From Hysterangium stoloniferum (lineage: Eukaryota > Basidiomycota > Agaricomycetes > Hysterangiales > Hysterangiaceae), in the NCBI GenBank assembly GCA_015178975.1, contig WHVD01000010.1, forward strand, positions 868,001-932,000: a DNA stretch of 64,000 nt, written 5' to 3'. The notes below the pieces were generated by a model. It did no database searches, was not told where the DNA came from, and saw nothing but the letters and a program-made list of their open reading frames with translations. Positions 38,650 to 48,978 of this stretch are shown here, one piece after another; the first letter of the stretch is position 1; the number at the start of each line of letters is the position of its first letter. Made by a program: the position numbers and the translations under genes.

Positions 38650-38861
38650 GGTGGTTGCAAAACTGTCCCAATGATTGGTCATTTTTAAATATTCACTGTG
38701 ACACCAATATCCATCTATATTATGTAATATTTGGGTATATCAAAGCTAGTATGCGAAGGTATATGTGAGAATAATTTCACTATTTTAGAAAATTTACTTG
38801 GTAGGTTATAAAGCATTTATTGAGAATTACCAAAACATTGGGACAGTTTTGGAAGCCACTG
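38650..38861 (-). repeat. Right terminal inverted repeat of the Tc1/mariner element
   Basis: Inverse of 37261..37465; ends GGAAGCCACTG before the TA duplication. Confidence 0.88.
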
Positions 38862-38863
38862 TA

Positions 38864-39560
38864 CATGACTATGGAAGACTATATAGATGTTCCAATTATT
38901 GTACTACTAATCTAGGAGTATAATAAAACCTATTTGGAACTGTTTTCAAACGAAGCATATAATAACAAGTCAGATAAATGAGGAAACAAGGATGGTGACA
39001 GATCAGGGAATAAGAGCAAGAACAATAAACAGATGAATGAACATCTGTCAACCAGTCAGTACCAAATGCAGAACAAAGGAAGTGAGTCAGAATATCCATG
39101 GATATCTGATACTATCTGGAAATGGATCCTAACACTATAATGACTAAGTGTGCATATTTCCAGGAAAGCCATGGGTTCCAGGTGGGTCAGAACATTGGCA
39201 TAGAGAAGTGACAAGAGTTGACAGGGATGATTGAGTGAAGGTTGGGTCATGGATTAAAGATGTATATAGAACAAATGTGGGGAGTCTGGCTGGAGTCTGG
39301 ATTGGGAAATGACCAAGGACACATGGTGATGCTAGCTGGGAAAGGGTGGAGTCCAATGGGTTCCAGGTCATAACAGGAGGTGTCTAGTCAAGGGCAGGAT
39401 ACCAGAATGGGATTTGAGTTGAAGAGCACTTGAGGGATGAGGGTTGGGTTCTGGTGGATTCTGGATCTTGATACTAGTCCAGAAGATGGTTCAGAACTTG
39501 ATACATATGATGTCCAGGAAATACTCTGTGAAGTCTCTGGGAATGGATCTTCACAGGGGT
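38864..39560 (-). repeat. Inverted repeat arm 1 (decayed LTR), partner of 40625..41165
   Basis: The reverse complement of 40625..41165 matches this arm with indels: ATGACTATGGAAGACTATAT next to the Tc1 end corresponds to its inverse at 41141-41160, and TTCTGGTGGATTCTGGATCT (39448) to its inverse near 40710. Essentially no CpG for hundreds of bases. Probably two LTRs of an old element family in opposite orientation. Confidence 0.65.
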
Positions 39561-39639
39561 ACTGATAGCAGGATGCTGGAGGGTGAGGAGGGTAAAATGA
39601 GGTTGCAGAGGGCCAAATGACATGGATCCTAACAGAAGT

Positions 39640-39780
39640 AAGCTCATGTTCCATGTCATTGGCTTGATTGTAAGGTCCAAAATTAGTTTTTAGTTCTTCA
39701 ACAAATGCATCCCAGTCATTAAGCCAAAGGGGTACTTCATCAGATATTTTGGAAGGTTGTTAAGGAGTTGAAGACAAAGA
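39640..39780 (-). pseudogene. Gag fragment of a decayed gypsy copy
   Basis: Read leftward it parallels the Gag capsid region of the intact element at about 48290-48360; on the plus strand AACAAATGCATCCCAGTCAT corresponds to CAACAAACGCCTCCCAATTT. CpG sites are lost. Flanking sequence up to about 40.6 kb is similarly decayed and cannot be assigned further. Confidence 0.5.
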
Positions 39781-40624
39781 GGAGCTAAATGGAAGACTGG
39801 GAGGTCTGTACATACTTAACCAGGGGTCCAGTTCTAAGACAAGAGCTTGGCTTCAACTTATATGTTGTGCCCTTACATAAACTGTCTGGGTGCTCTAGTA
39901 TTTCAGAAACAAGCAAGAAGTATGTATGTTCAAACAAAGTAATCAACACTTAGCTGATAACTGGGTGCTGGAGTCTAAGGTTGATGATGATTAGGGTCTT
40001 GGACTTGCTGAAGACCAGAGTATGAGACACTAATAACAGATTGGGATAATACTTAAGTCAATATTCAAACTGAGGAATAGTAGAGTACAGGTAGAGATTT
40101 TATGCTAACTAAGTATGGAGAAACAGAGTGATATGGAACATGGCAGAGTTCCAAAAACGGGATTATGAAGAATGATGGAAGAGTGGGACAGAGCAAACAA
40201 GTAATGGATCAAAATATGGGTAGACAGAAAACAATAGGAGTGTAGAAAAGGTGAATAACACAATGGAATGATATATGGAATAGCAGAGAGTTGTTGGGAC
40301 AGAAGCAGAAGAGCATGGCCCAAAAAGGAAACAGCTTGAGTATGAGTTGGCAGGACACCATCATCAGGGATGCCAGTGTCAGAGGCACTGAATGGCAGGT
40401 TGCTGGAAAGATCTACTAATACAGCAAGACAAAAAGATGAAACAGGCAAACAAGAATGATACAGGGTAGACCATACTAGGAAGAAGGATTGAGATGGAAT
40501 AGAAACAAGTCCAGGGGACACAGTAAGCAAATGAATAAATGCATGTGTAAGGGTAACCTCACTGGAGACTTACACAAGGTTAGCAGAGGGATATCCAAAG
40601 AGAAAAGGATAAGGAGGGTGGCCT
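39781..40624. other. CpG-depleted transposon debris
   Basis: A second trace of the LTR signature (AGCTTGGCTTCAACTTATAT at about 39846) is present. The 141-codon open frame at 40105..40530 (-) is compositional and has no motif. No gene. Confidence 0.4.
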
Positions 40625-41165
40625 CCTGTGAAGATCCATTCCTGGGAACTCCACAGAGTACTTTCTGGATACAATATCAGGTTCTGAACTATCTTCTGGA
40701 CTAGTGTTGAGATCCAGAATCCACCAGAACTGACCTTCATCCCTCAAGTACCCTTTACCTCAGTCCCCAGTCAGATATTCCACTCACAACTAGACATCTC
40801 ATCTCATGTCCCAGAACCTGTCAGACTCTGCCCTTTCCCAGCTAGCTTTCCAAATGTCCTTGGTCATTTACCAACCTGGACTCCCAGTGTTCCTATAGAT
40901 GCTTCAGTAATCCATTTCCAGACAATATCAGATATCCTGTGGATATTCCAACTTGATTCCTTTGTCCCACATTTAGTGTTAACAGATGTTCATTCATTTG
41001 TTTATTGTTCTTATTCCCTGATCTGTCCCCATTCTTGTTCCTCATTTATCTGACTTGTTATTATACACTTAGTTTGAAACATTTCCAAATATGTTTTATA
41101 TTATGCTTTCAGATTTGTAGTACAATAATTGGCACAACTATATAGTCTTCCATAGTCATGTGCTT
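40625..41165 (+). repeat. Inverted repeat arm 2 (decayed LTR)
   Basis: Partner of 38864..39560 in inverse orientation with about 1.1 kb between the arms. Bases 41166-41342 to the right are unassigned CpG-poor DNA. Confidence 0.6.
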
Positions 41166-41342
41166 AGCTCTCCAGTTTGTATCTTGAATTAGTCTTAATT
41201 GGTCTAATCTACTCCTTTGCTCTTTTGGGCCAAGTCAGATACTGAAGGTATGTTTTGATGTTATCACATAAGGACTGGGGTTGAGATCAAGTTTCAAGGT
41301 GAGGGTTTGAAAGGGGAAAATTGGAGCAGTTGAGGGCAGATC

Positions 41343-41637
41343 TGTTACGACCGGAATTCCCGCCAGACTCCGGGCACTAACTTATATGCACCTGTGCCCT
41401 ATACACACCAATTGTCAGTTTACCGGAATTCCTGCCAGACTCCGTACATCAGACTTGTCTATGTTCGACTTCATTACATTGTGTGTATCAGTCACCGGAA
41501 TACCCACCGGGCTCCATCCCTGTCTATGTCCGACCTCGTCCCATGCATCAGTCACCGGACCCCTCTCGGAAAACCCGTCACCCCTCTAACTGAGCCCCAT
41601 TCCCACTTTAGTCAAATGACCTATCACGATTCAGACT
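41343..41637 (+). mobile_element. Older solo LTR, left part (split by the gypsy insertion)
   Basis: Begins TGTTACGACC after a 5-bp target site AGATC (41338-41342). It is the same LTR family as 41638..42463 but in opposite orientation and clearly diverged. It continues at 51091 after the gypsy element. The two parts together are about 826 bp, the same as a complete LTR. Confidence 0.85.
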
Positions 41638-42463
41638 TGTTAGGATACACACACAGGCCAGGTTTCCGGAGAAACCCACGGGATATCCGGTAGGACTTGG
41701 CTTCAGCTTATAGGCTGCGCCCTCGCTAGATTGTGTTGTCCAATTTCAAACGGACAGACGGGGATCCCGGGGAGTCCGGGCGGGGTTCGTGGGTCGTAGG
41801 TCGTAAGTCGGGGGTCGTGGGTCGTGGGTCGTGAGTCGAGTTGGTTGAGAGAGATAGATGTGCCGGAGCCCGTGGGCTCCGACTAGTGCGAGCGATGTGA
41901 ATTGAGTAAGGTTTTAGAGCGGAAAATATTATTAGATTACTGGGGGGAATCTAAGCTAATTTTCTGACTGGATTGTATGTACAACATCTGCCAGTTTATA
42001 TAGACCATGGAGTGAATGACATACCAAATCCAGTAATGGCGAAACGAAACTAACAAAACATGAAACGGGAATAGTAAACACCAAATTGGTGTTAGGAACG
42101 GAACGGAATGGAGCGGAGTCTGAATCGTGACAAAGCATAACCCATAACGGGAAACGGAGCGGGAGCGGAGTCCTAAATCGTGACAGGTCATTTGACTAAA
42201 ACGGGAACGGGGCTCGATTAGAGCGGCAACGGGATTCTAAGCGGGGACCGGTGACTGATGCGTGGGACGAAGACGGACATAGACAGAGACGGAGTCCGGG
42301 GGAAGTCCGGTGACTGATATGTGTCGTAATGAGGTCGAACGTAACGAGTCTTGACATAACGGAGTCTGGGCAGGAAATCCTATAAACAGATGATTGGTGC
42401 TTGTAGCGCGTGGGGGCGTACGGGTTAGTGCCCGGAGTCCGGCGGGATTGTCTGGTCGTAACA
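41638..42463 (-). repeat. 3' LTR of the gypsy element (826 bp)
   Basis: In the coding direction it runs TGTTACGACC...CCTAACA. On the plus strand it starts TGTTAGGATACACACACAGG and ends CTGGTCGTAACA. Includes a G-rich block of short CGTGGGTCGT-like repeats at about 41787-41835. Confidence 0.92.
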
Positions 42464-42613
42464 GTATCCTCCCTTTATGCCGAAGTCCCAAAGAGGCTCT
42501 AGACCTAAATAAGGTTCTTGTTGGCTACGCGCATGTGTCAAAAGTCATGTCAGTTACACGTATGTGTCAAAGAGTCATGTGATCTGGAAGGTAAGGTTCA
42601 AACGCGACGAGCC

Positions 42614-42620
42614 TATATAG
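42614..42620 (+). promoter_or_regulatory. TATA box of the antisense element gene
   Basis: TATATAG, 52 bp before the ATG at 42672. Matching TATA boxes precede the same gene in the decayed copies (59110..59117 and about 61278..61285), which argues for a real plus-strand promoter. Confidence 0.6.
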
Positions 42621-42671
42621 AAAATTGAAAAAAGAAATTTCTTCTTCTTCATTACCCCCATCTTCGTCACT

Positions 42672-43656
42672 ATGGGACCAAAACCAACACCACGCAAGCC
42701 AATGCCTATAGCAGGGCCCTCCACGGGCACTCCGTATCGGGTGCCTTGGACGGCGGCCCAATTGTTGGCACGGTGAGAAGAGCAGCGCCAGCTTCGTGAA
42801 GCAGCAGAGAGAGAGGTGAGGGAGGCTGAGGAGGCCCTGGACAGAGAGTACCAGGAAGCGTTGGCCACGGAGGAAGAGGCTGCGAAGGAGAGGGAACGTG
42901 AGGCGGAGGAGGCTGCGCGAGTGGCCACGGAGAACGCCCGGGTGGCTGCGGAGAAAGCCCGGTTGGCCACGGAGAGGGCCGCCATTGTTGTGGGAAAAGT
43001 AAGTCCCAAATTCACTTGTCGACTTTTACTGACTTGTGATTTTCAGCGCAAAGCGACAGAGGTGGAGTCGGAGTCCGAGGGGGAGCCAGAGAGCCCCCAA
43101 AAGGTAGGCCTCATGTCTGTGGAATACCCGCGGAAACTGACCATATCAACAGAAGGCAAGGAAGGCGGCGCCAGTCCGTCTTCCGACGCAGAATGAGCTG
43201 CGGTGTTCCGGTTGCAACGACCGGAACACGGAATGCAACCGAAAGGCCGGCCAGGGGCCGGGATGTTATCAATGCACGCACCTCAAGGCGAGGTGCTCGC
43301 TTGTGCACGAGCAGGCCACGGGGTCTGGGACACGAGATATAAGCGGAACGGACGGGTTGTCCGGGTTGGACGAGGTCCTTGGACGGATTGCCGAGGGCAT
43401 CGAGGCCCAAAACGAGTTGCTCCGGAAGAGCAACAAGGTCCACATAGTGGCGGCGAAGGAGCTGTGCGGACTCCGCGAGGAATTTTGGAAGTTCCTGGCA
43501 GAGTATGGTGGCTATGTTTATGAGGAGCTGCAAATCGGGAGTTCCGAGGATGCCGGATCAGATGAGGACGGGGTTGACGCGGAGGTCGCGGAGCTTCCTG
43601 AGGAAGTAGCTGAGGCGGCGGGGAAAAAGCACAGCCCCATAGAAATAGATGAATAG
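42672..43656 (+). pseudogene. Antisense element gene: coiled-coil protein with Zn2Cys6-like cluster (one internal stop)
   Basis: Exons 42672..42998, 43047..43103, 43153..43656, opposite in strand to gag-pol. All junctions are GT-AG in phase 0; about 295 codons. N-terminus MGPKPTPRKPMPIAGPSTG; residues 35-110 a highly charged coiled coil rich in Glu/Ala/Arg; an acidic patch (EVESESEGEPESPQK); then six Cys at 146, 149, 156, 165, 168 and 175, spaced C-x2-C-x6-C-x8-C-x2-C-x6-C, which fits the fungal Zn2Cys6 pattern, though the usual basic residues between the Cys are weak. A second helical stretch and an acidic tail ending IEIDE follow. A single TGA at 42774 interrupts codon 35. The same layout recurs in the copies at 59160 and 61370. 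Function unknown; a DNA-binding or silencing-related accessory is inference. Confidence 0.75.
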
Positions 43657-43861
43657 AATAGAAAATAGAACTTAATACTAATTGAAACATAAAAGTAAAA
43701 CGTGAAAAACATAAAAAATAAGAGTCAAAGCCAAAGTCTGCGGAGAGTCCGCTTAAAGACTTGACAAGACATGTCAGAACCTGTAAAAGCAAAGAGAGAC
43801 ATAGGGCGACAGAGAATAATGTAAATGAGTCCAAACATAACACGGGGTCCGCGGAGTGCGG

Positions 43862-46800
43862 TCAGAGAGAAGATAATGGTCCAGATTTGAGCGGGTAAGC
43901 TGTATGAAAGTCAGTAACGATTTCCGTGGCATTACCGAGTTCCGTGGCCAAAATCCATGAGGTTTCTTCATCGGTGCCCTCGTAACCTGCCCACGTGACC
44001 AAGTAAAGCAGTTTACAAGTGCGTCGACGCTTGTCTATTTTTGAATCTAAAATCTGTGAGATTTCAAACTCGGGTTCTCCGTCAATGACGACAGGAGGAG
44101 GCGGAGATTGCATGTGATCCGGGATAGTGTTAGCAGTACAAGGTTCAAGCATAGAAACATGAAATACTGGGTGTACCGCACGCATGCTATCCGGAAGCCA
44201 TAGGGTCCAAGAAACTGAACCTACTTGTGCGATAATTTCAAACGGACCTAAATATTTTTCAGCAAGCTTCTTTGATGGACGGGTAGTCCAGAAGAATTGA
44301 GCTTTGACATAAACACAGTCGCCAATCTTGAAGTTTGGTGGCGGGATCCGGTGTTTGTCCGCTGAATGTTGGTATTGCTCTTGGGCGGACAATATTGCAG
44401 TCCGGAGTTCCTCGTGGAGCTTGTGGAGGTCCGTGGTGAACTCTTGAGCACGAACAGAGGCGAGATTTCGTTCTGGATGTACTGTAATGTTTGGATTATA
44501 TCCTTTATTTGCAAAGAACGGGGAAACGCCAGTAGTGGCCGAGGGTGCATTGTTGTAAGCAAACTCTGCAAGTGGTAACAAGGTTTTCCAATTGTCCTGT
44601 TGATAGTTGCAATATACGCGGAGGTATTGTTCCAATGTCTGGTTGACGTGTTCGGTTTGTCCGTCACCTTCCGGGTGATGTCTGGACGTGAAATGTAATG
44701 TCATGTCCAAGGATTTTCCGAGGGATCTAAAGAAGTGAGACACGAACTCTGATCCTCTATCGGAAGTCACATGGGACGGAACTCCGTGCTTGGAAAATAC
44801 GTGGATAATGAAAAGTTCCGCTAACTGCACGGACATAATTGTATCATAAGTAGGGATGAATATACCTTGTTTTGAGAATCTGTCAACAACGACTAGAATA
44901 GCAGAAAAGCCTTCGGAATCCGGTAGGTGTTCAATGAAATCCATAGATATAGAATTCCACGGGTGTTCCGGTACCGGGAGTTGTTTCAAAAGGCCGTATG
45001 GCTTGTGTCGCTAAGATTTCGAGCGGGGACAAGTAGTGCAAGATTTACAATAGTGCTTAACGAATCCACAGAGTCCGGGCCAAGTATATTCTCTTCTTAT
45101 TAATGATAGAGTTTTGTTGTACCCGAAATGTCCTGAGAGTGGATGATCATGTTTGTATTGAAGGATCCTGAGGCGGAGGCCGTCGGAGTCCGGTACATAG
45201 ATCCTATCGTCAAGTCTAATGAAACCATGTTGATCAAGAGACCACCGAGGTTGATCGGGGTCCACGGGATTGTCCAGATGAGCTTTAGTAACTGGGTCTG
45301 GCGGAATTGCCGATAGAATATCTTGATGTAACTTCTCGATATCCATAATGATAATTCCACGGACAATGGGATTGACGAGGAAAGTTGCACGGACCGATGC
45401 GGTAAGTTGTTGATTCGTGAAAATAGGTTTCAGGTTGTGCAGATTTACCGTTGCATAGTCGTTGCTCCCCTCTTTAGGATAGACGTCCCATCGTCTAGTT
45501 AAAGCGTCGGGTTTGCCGCCGAGATGGCCGGGTCGAAAACGGATAATCATGTTGAAGGTGGAGAGATATTCAGACCAGCGGGCCTGCCGGCGGGTCAAGA
45601 GTTTTGTGGTAGAAAAGTATTCCAGGTTTTTGTGATCTGTTACAATGTCAATAGGAGCTCCTGAACCTTCCAAATAGTGTCGCCACGCTTTGAAAGCTGA
45701 AAAGATTGCCAGAAGTTCTTTATCATGAACGTCGTAGTTGAGCTCTGCTCCGGTAAAAGTCCGGGACAGAAAAGCCACGGGTTGGACTTGTCCGTCGGAG
45801 TCCTGGATAGAGAGAATGGCTCCAAGTGCATAGTCGGAGGCATCCGTTTCAACAATGAGCGGGAAGTCCGGTTTCCAATGCGACAGAATAGGAGCTGTAG
45901 AAAAAGAATTTTTTAAAAGATTGAAAGCTTTTTGACACTTATCATTAAAGTTCCATGGAGTACCCTTACGCGTAAGACGGGTAAGGGGTACCGTGATGTC
46001 GGAATATCCACGGATAAAACGTCTGTAAAAATTGGCAAAGCCGAGGAAGGATTGTATATCTTTAACTTTTCGGGGGTTCGGGCCAATCTTTGATGACTTG
46101 CACTTTAGTTTCGTCCATGCGGAGTCCATCAGGTCCCATCATGAAACCTAGGTATTCCACGGAGTCCGTGTCAAAAGTACATTTTTTACTATTTGCGAAT
46201 AAACCATGTTGCCTGAGCCTCCGGAGAACTTCACGGACTTGTTTGTCGTGTTCTGCGGGATTCTCGGAGTAGATAAGAATGTCGTCCAAGTAAACAATGA
46301 CGCATACATTGAGCATGTCGGAGAAAATGTCGTTGATAAAACGCTGAAAAACAGACGGGGCATTAGTGAGTCCAAAAGGGATGACCAACCACTCGAAGGC
46401 CCCATAGCGGGTTCTAAAAGTGGTTTTCCATTCGTCGCCCACGGCAATCCAGACCAAATGATAGGCGTGCTTGAGATCTATTTTGGTGTAAATCCGGGCA
46501 TTCCACGGAGCATCGAGCAGGTCAGATATAAGTGGGAGTGGATATTTGTCCTTTTTGGTGACAGCATTGAGTCCTCTAAAATCAACACATAGTCGAAGGG
46601 ATCCATCCTTTTTTCTGACAAACAGAACAGGTGCTCCAAAAGGAGACTTTGAGGGTCGAATAAAACCTATGGACAAATGTTCATCCAGGAAATCACGGAT
46701 TGCGGATAGTTCCGTGGACGAGAGCGGGTAAATATGTCCTAGGGGTGGCTGGGTGCCATCTTCAAGATTGATTTTTAAGTCATATTCTCTATGAGGCGGA

Positions 46801-47720
46801 AGCCGGTCAGCTTTTCGCTTGCTAAAAACATCCTCAAAGTCATGATATTTCTCCGGGACACCTTCTAGGTCAGCGGCTTGCTCAGATTCAGATACCGGGG
46901 TTGAAAAACGTCCAGTTGCTTCATCAATTTTTAAGTTGATAGTGAACACCTGGGACCCATCCATTTTTGAAGCCCTAATAAAAGCTGCAGCATTAATCAG
47001 AGAAATGGATGGAGGTGCCGTGGGTTCCGGGGAAGCTATAGGTGCCGTAGGGATCACAGGAGTCCTCGAGACTGCAGGTGCCGGGAAGGCCATGGGTGCC
47101 GTGGAGGCCGTGACAGGCGCAGTTTCCTCGGTCGCCACAGGAGTCCGGAATGTTATACTGTTAGCTATCCAGTCAATCAACGGATTGTAGTGGGTAAGCC
47201 AGTTATGTCCTAGGACCACCGAGCAACTTGAGTCTAACTGGGTCACATAGAAAGTGACCAATTGAGATGTTCCACAAGGGAAATTGATGGGTAAATCACA
47301 AGCTTGGGTAACAACCGAATTACTTGTGCCATCGAAGAGGCGGAGAGCGACGGGATTTATTGAATAAGTTGACAAAGAATTTTTTTGCATGAATTTTGTA
47401 TCTAAAAAACAATGAGTCGAGCCGGAATCTATGAGAGCTGAAAAAACGAATTTCGGAATCATATTAGACATAAGTTTAACGAAAAATGAATCAGAATGTG
47501 AAAGAGCGGATGCGTTGAGGCGAGTGAACTCTTGAATGTGCGGAGAGGCAATGCAACCCCTAACCCGCGCGGAGTCCGCGGGGTTGCTTACTCTTTTTTC
47601 GAATTGGCAGCCGGTTTGTCCTTCGACGGGGCTTCCGTGGAGGCTTTGGCTGATCGACCCTTTGAAGAGTTTGCTTTTGCCAGCAGACATTCCGGGACTC
47701 GATGACCGGGTTTCCCACAC
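43862..47720 (-). pseudogene. Pol polyprotein (PR-RT-RNaseH-IN-chromodomain), two lesions
   Basis: Overlaps gag by 133 nt in the -1 frame. Protease motif ALIDSGSTHCFLD near 47430; reverse transcriptase with VDFRGLNAVT and the YLDD box near 46290; RNase H with VETDASDYALGAIL near 45830; integrase zinc finger HxxxH/CxxC near 45050-45140; catalytic core with MDFIEHLPDSEGF, TSDRGSEF and PEGDGQTEHVNQ; C-terminal chromodomain LLYLVTWAGYEGTDEETSW near 43990. Two breaks: one extra base in a C5 run (46072..46076) ends the RT frame at 46062, and a TAG at about 45011 separates the integrase zinc finger from the core. Apart from these the frame is well kept, so inactivation is recent. Chromodomains in this class direct integration to heterochromatin. 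Confidence 0.93.
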
Positions 47721-48880
47721 AAGAGACAGAGGTTGTTGTCCATACGACGTTGTCTTTCTTGTGGAGTCAATTTGCCATCGGGTCCAAGTTTGCCTGAGAG
47801 GTCAGGTTTTCCGGCTTGCTTGCCGGACTGTTGACCCTTGTTGTTGTCCTTATTGTCCTTATTGTTGTTGTTGTTGTTTGAAGACTTTTTATCATTCTTC
47901 TTGTCAGATTGCATGGAGTTCTGGTTGCTGGTTGACGAATTGTTGTTATTGTTTTTGTCCTTGGACTTGTTTACTTTGTCCGCGGATGTCTCACGGGCAA
48001 CTTCCGCACGACATTCCCAATAACGTGCGTCCGCGTTTTGAGCTTTGAGGCGCATATGGGACAGGGTTTTTGGCTTGCCATCTTCTCCTTTCGAGACTTC
48101 GTCTTTAAGGCGGGACGGCAGACCGGCGTAGAATTGGTGGCGGAGAGCGGGATCGCCCCACTGACAACGAGCTGCAAGATTATTGAATTGGACGATGTAG
48201 TCCGTGATGCGCTGCGTGTCCTTCATACGAAGATTTGTGAGACTATTCTCTGCTTCTCCTGTCGGGTCATATGGGCCGAAGTTGGTTTCAAGCTCCTCAA
48301 CAAACGCCTCCCAATTTTCAAGCCAGAGTGGCTCTTCCTCGGATATTCCGCTAAAAGCCGGTTCGAACCATTTCAACGCGGATCCCGATAAATATGACAG
48401 TGCGTAATTGACTTTTCGGGAGTCCGTGGAGAATGCAGCAGCACGATCACGGAAGTTGAAGCGACATTGCATGAGGAAAGTAGAGAGTTTGTTTGGGTTG
48501 GAACCCGTGAAGGGTTCCGGAGCATTGACTTTTGACCGTGGAGGTTCTTGTTCCTTTTTCTTTCGTTCTTCGAGCAGGTGCGTCATGAATTTATCTATGG
48601 TACCTGCTAAAAATTCAGAAGTAGAATCCTCCAAATGCGGTCGTTGAACAGGCGGAGGATTTTCAGGAGGGATTTCGACACCTTTGCCCTTGTCGGGGGC
48701 CACGGAATTGTCCTCACGCTCGGATTCGTCCAGGTCTTCCGGGACTTCTTCGATGCAGGCTTCTTCCATGGGTTCTGACTGGTTCGCAAGTGTCTGACTG
48801 GTATACAGAGTTAACGGGGAATGAAGAGTCGACGGTCCAGGTATTGATGACTGTGCGCATGTACTTCTTCTTGGTGGCAT
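47588..48880 (-). CDS. Gag capsid/nucleocapsid protein of the gypsy element
   Basis: Intact 430-codon frame from the ATG at 48880. The N-terminus is acidic and Pro-rich. The capsid-like retrotransposon Gag domain (KVNAPEPFTGSNPNKLSTFL, ALSYLSGSALKWFEP, NFGPYDPTGEAENSL, YIVQFNNLAARCQW) lies at about residues 115-270. An Asn/Lys-rich low-complexity linker follows, then a zinc knuckle CLLCGKPGHRVPEC (CCHC). Binds and packages element RNA in virus-like particles. Pol follows by a -1 shift. The leader between the LTR and this ATG is only 36 nt. Confidence 0.93.
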   Translation of the reverse strand: MPPRRSTCAQSSIPGPSTLHSPLTLYTSQTLANQSEPMEEACIEEVPEDLDESEREDNSVAPDKGKGVEIPPENPPPVQRPHLEDSTSEFLAGTIDKFMTHLLEERKKKEQEPPRSKVNAPEPFTGSNPNKLSTFLMQCRFNFRDRAAAFSTDSRKVNYALSYLSGSALKWFEPAFSGISEEEPLWLENWEAFVEELETNFGPYDPTGEAENSLTNLRMKDTQRITDYIVQFNNLAARCQWGDPALRHQFYAGLPSRLKDEVSKGEDGKPKTLSHMRLKAQNADARYWECRAEVARETSADKVNKSKDKNNNNNSSTSNQNSMQSDKKNDKKSSNNNNNNKDNKDNNKGQQSGKQAGKPDLSGKLGPDGKLTPQERQRRMDNNLCLLCGKPGHRVPECLLAKANSSKGRSAKASTEAPSKDKPAANSKKE

Positions 48881-48978
48881 AATGAAAACAATCTGCGAGT
48901 ATTAGTCAGAAAATACTGTTAGGATACACACACAGGCCGGGTTTCCGGAGAAACCCGCGGGATATCCGGTAGGACTTG

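Larger units (their letters stand above)
37261..38861 (+). mobile_element. Tc1/mariner DNA transposon, 1.6 kb, decayed
   Basis: Flanked by a TA target duplication (37259-37260 and 38862-38863). Outer ends CAGTGGCTTCCAAAACTGTC and its inverse. The inverted repeats are long, about 200 bp per side (37261-37465 and 38650-38861), and each arm holds two inversely oriented copies of a CATTGGGACAGTTTTG-like box, as in IR/DR-type Tc1 elements. Inside is a broken DDE transposase. It is inserted in CpG-depleted LTR debris. Confidence 0.92.

Noticed and set aside
40105..40530. 141-codon minus-strand frame in transposon debris
   Set aside because: Long only because stop codons are rare in this biased, CpG-depleted DNA; no motif.
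43203..43843. Other frames overlapping the antisense element gene (43203..43523 and 43283..43843)
   Set aside because: They lack the cysteine spacing and splice continuity of the chosen frame and are shadows of it.
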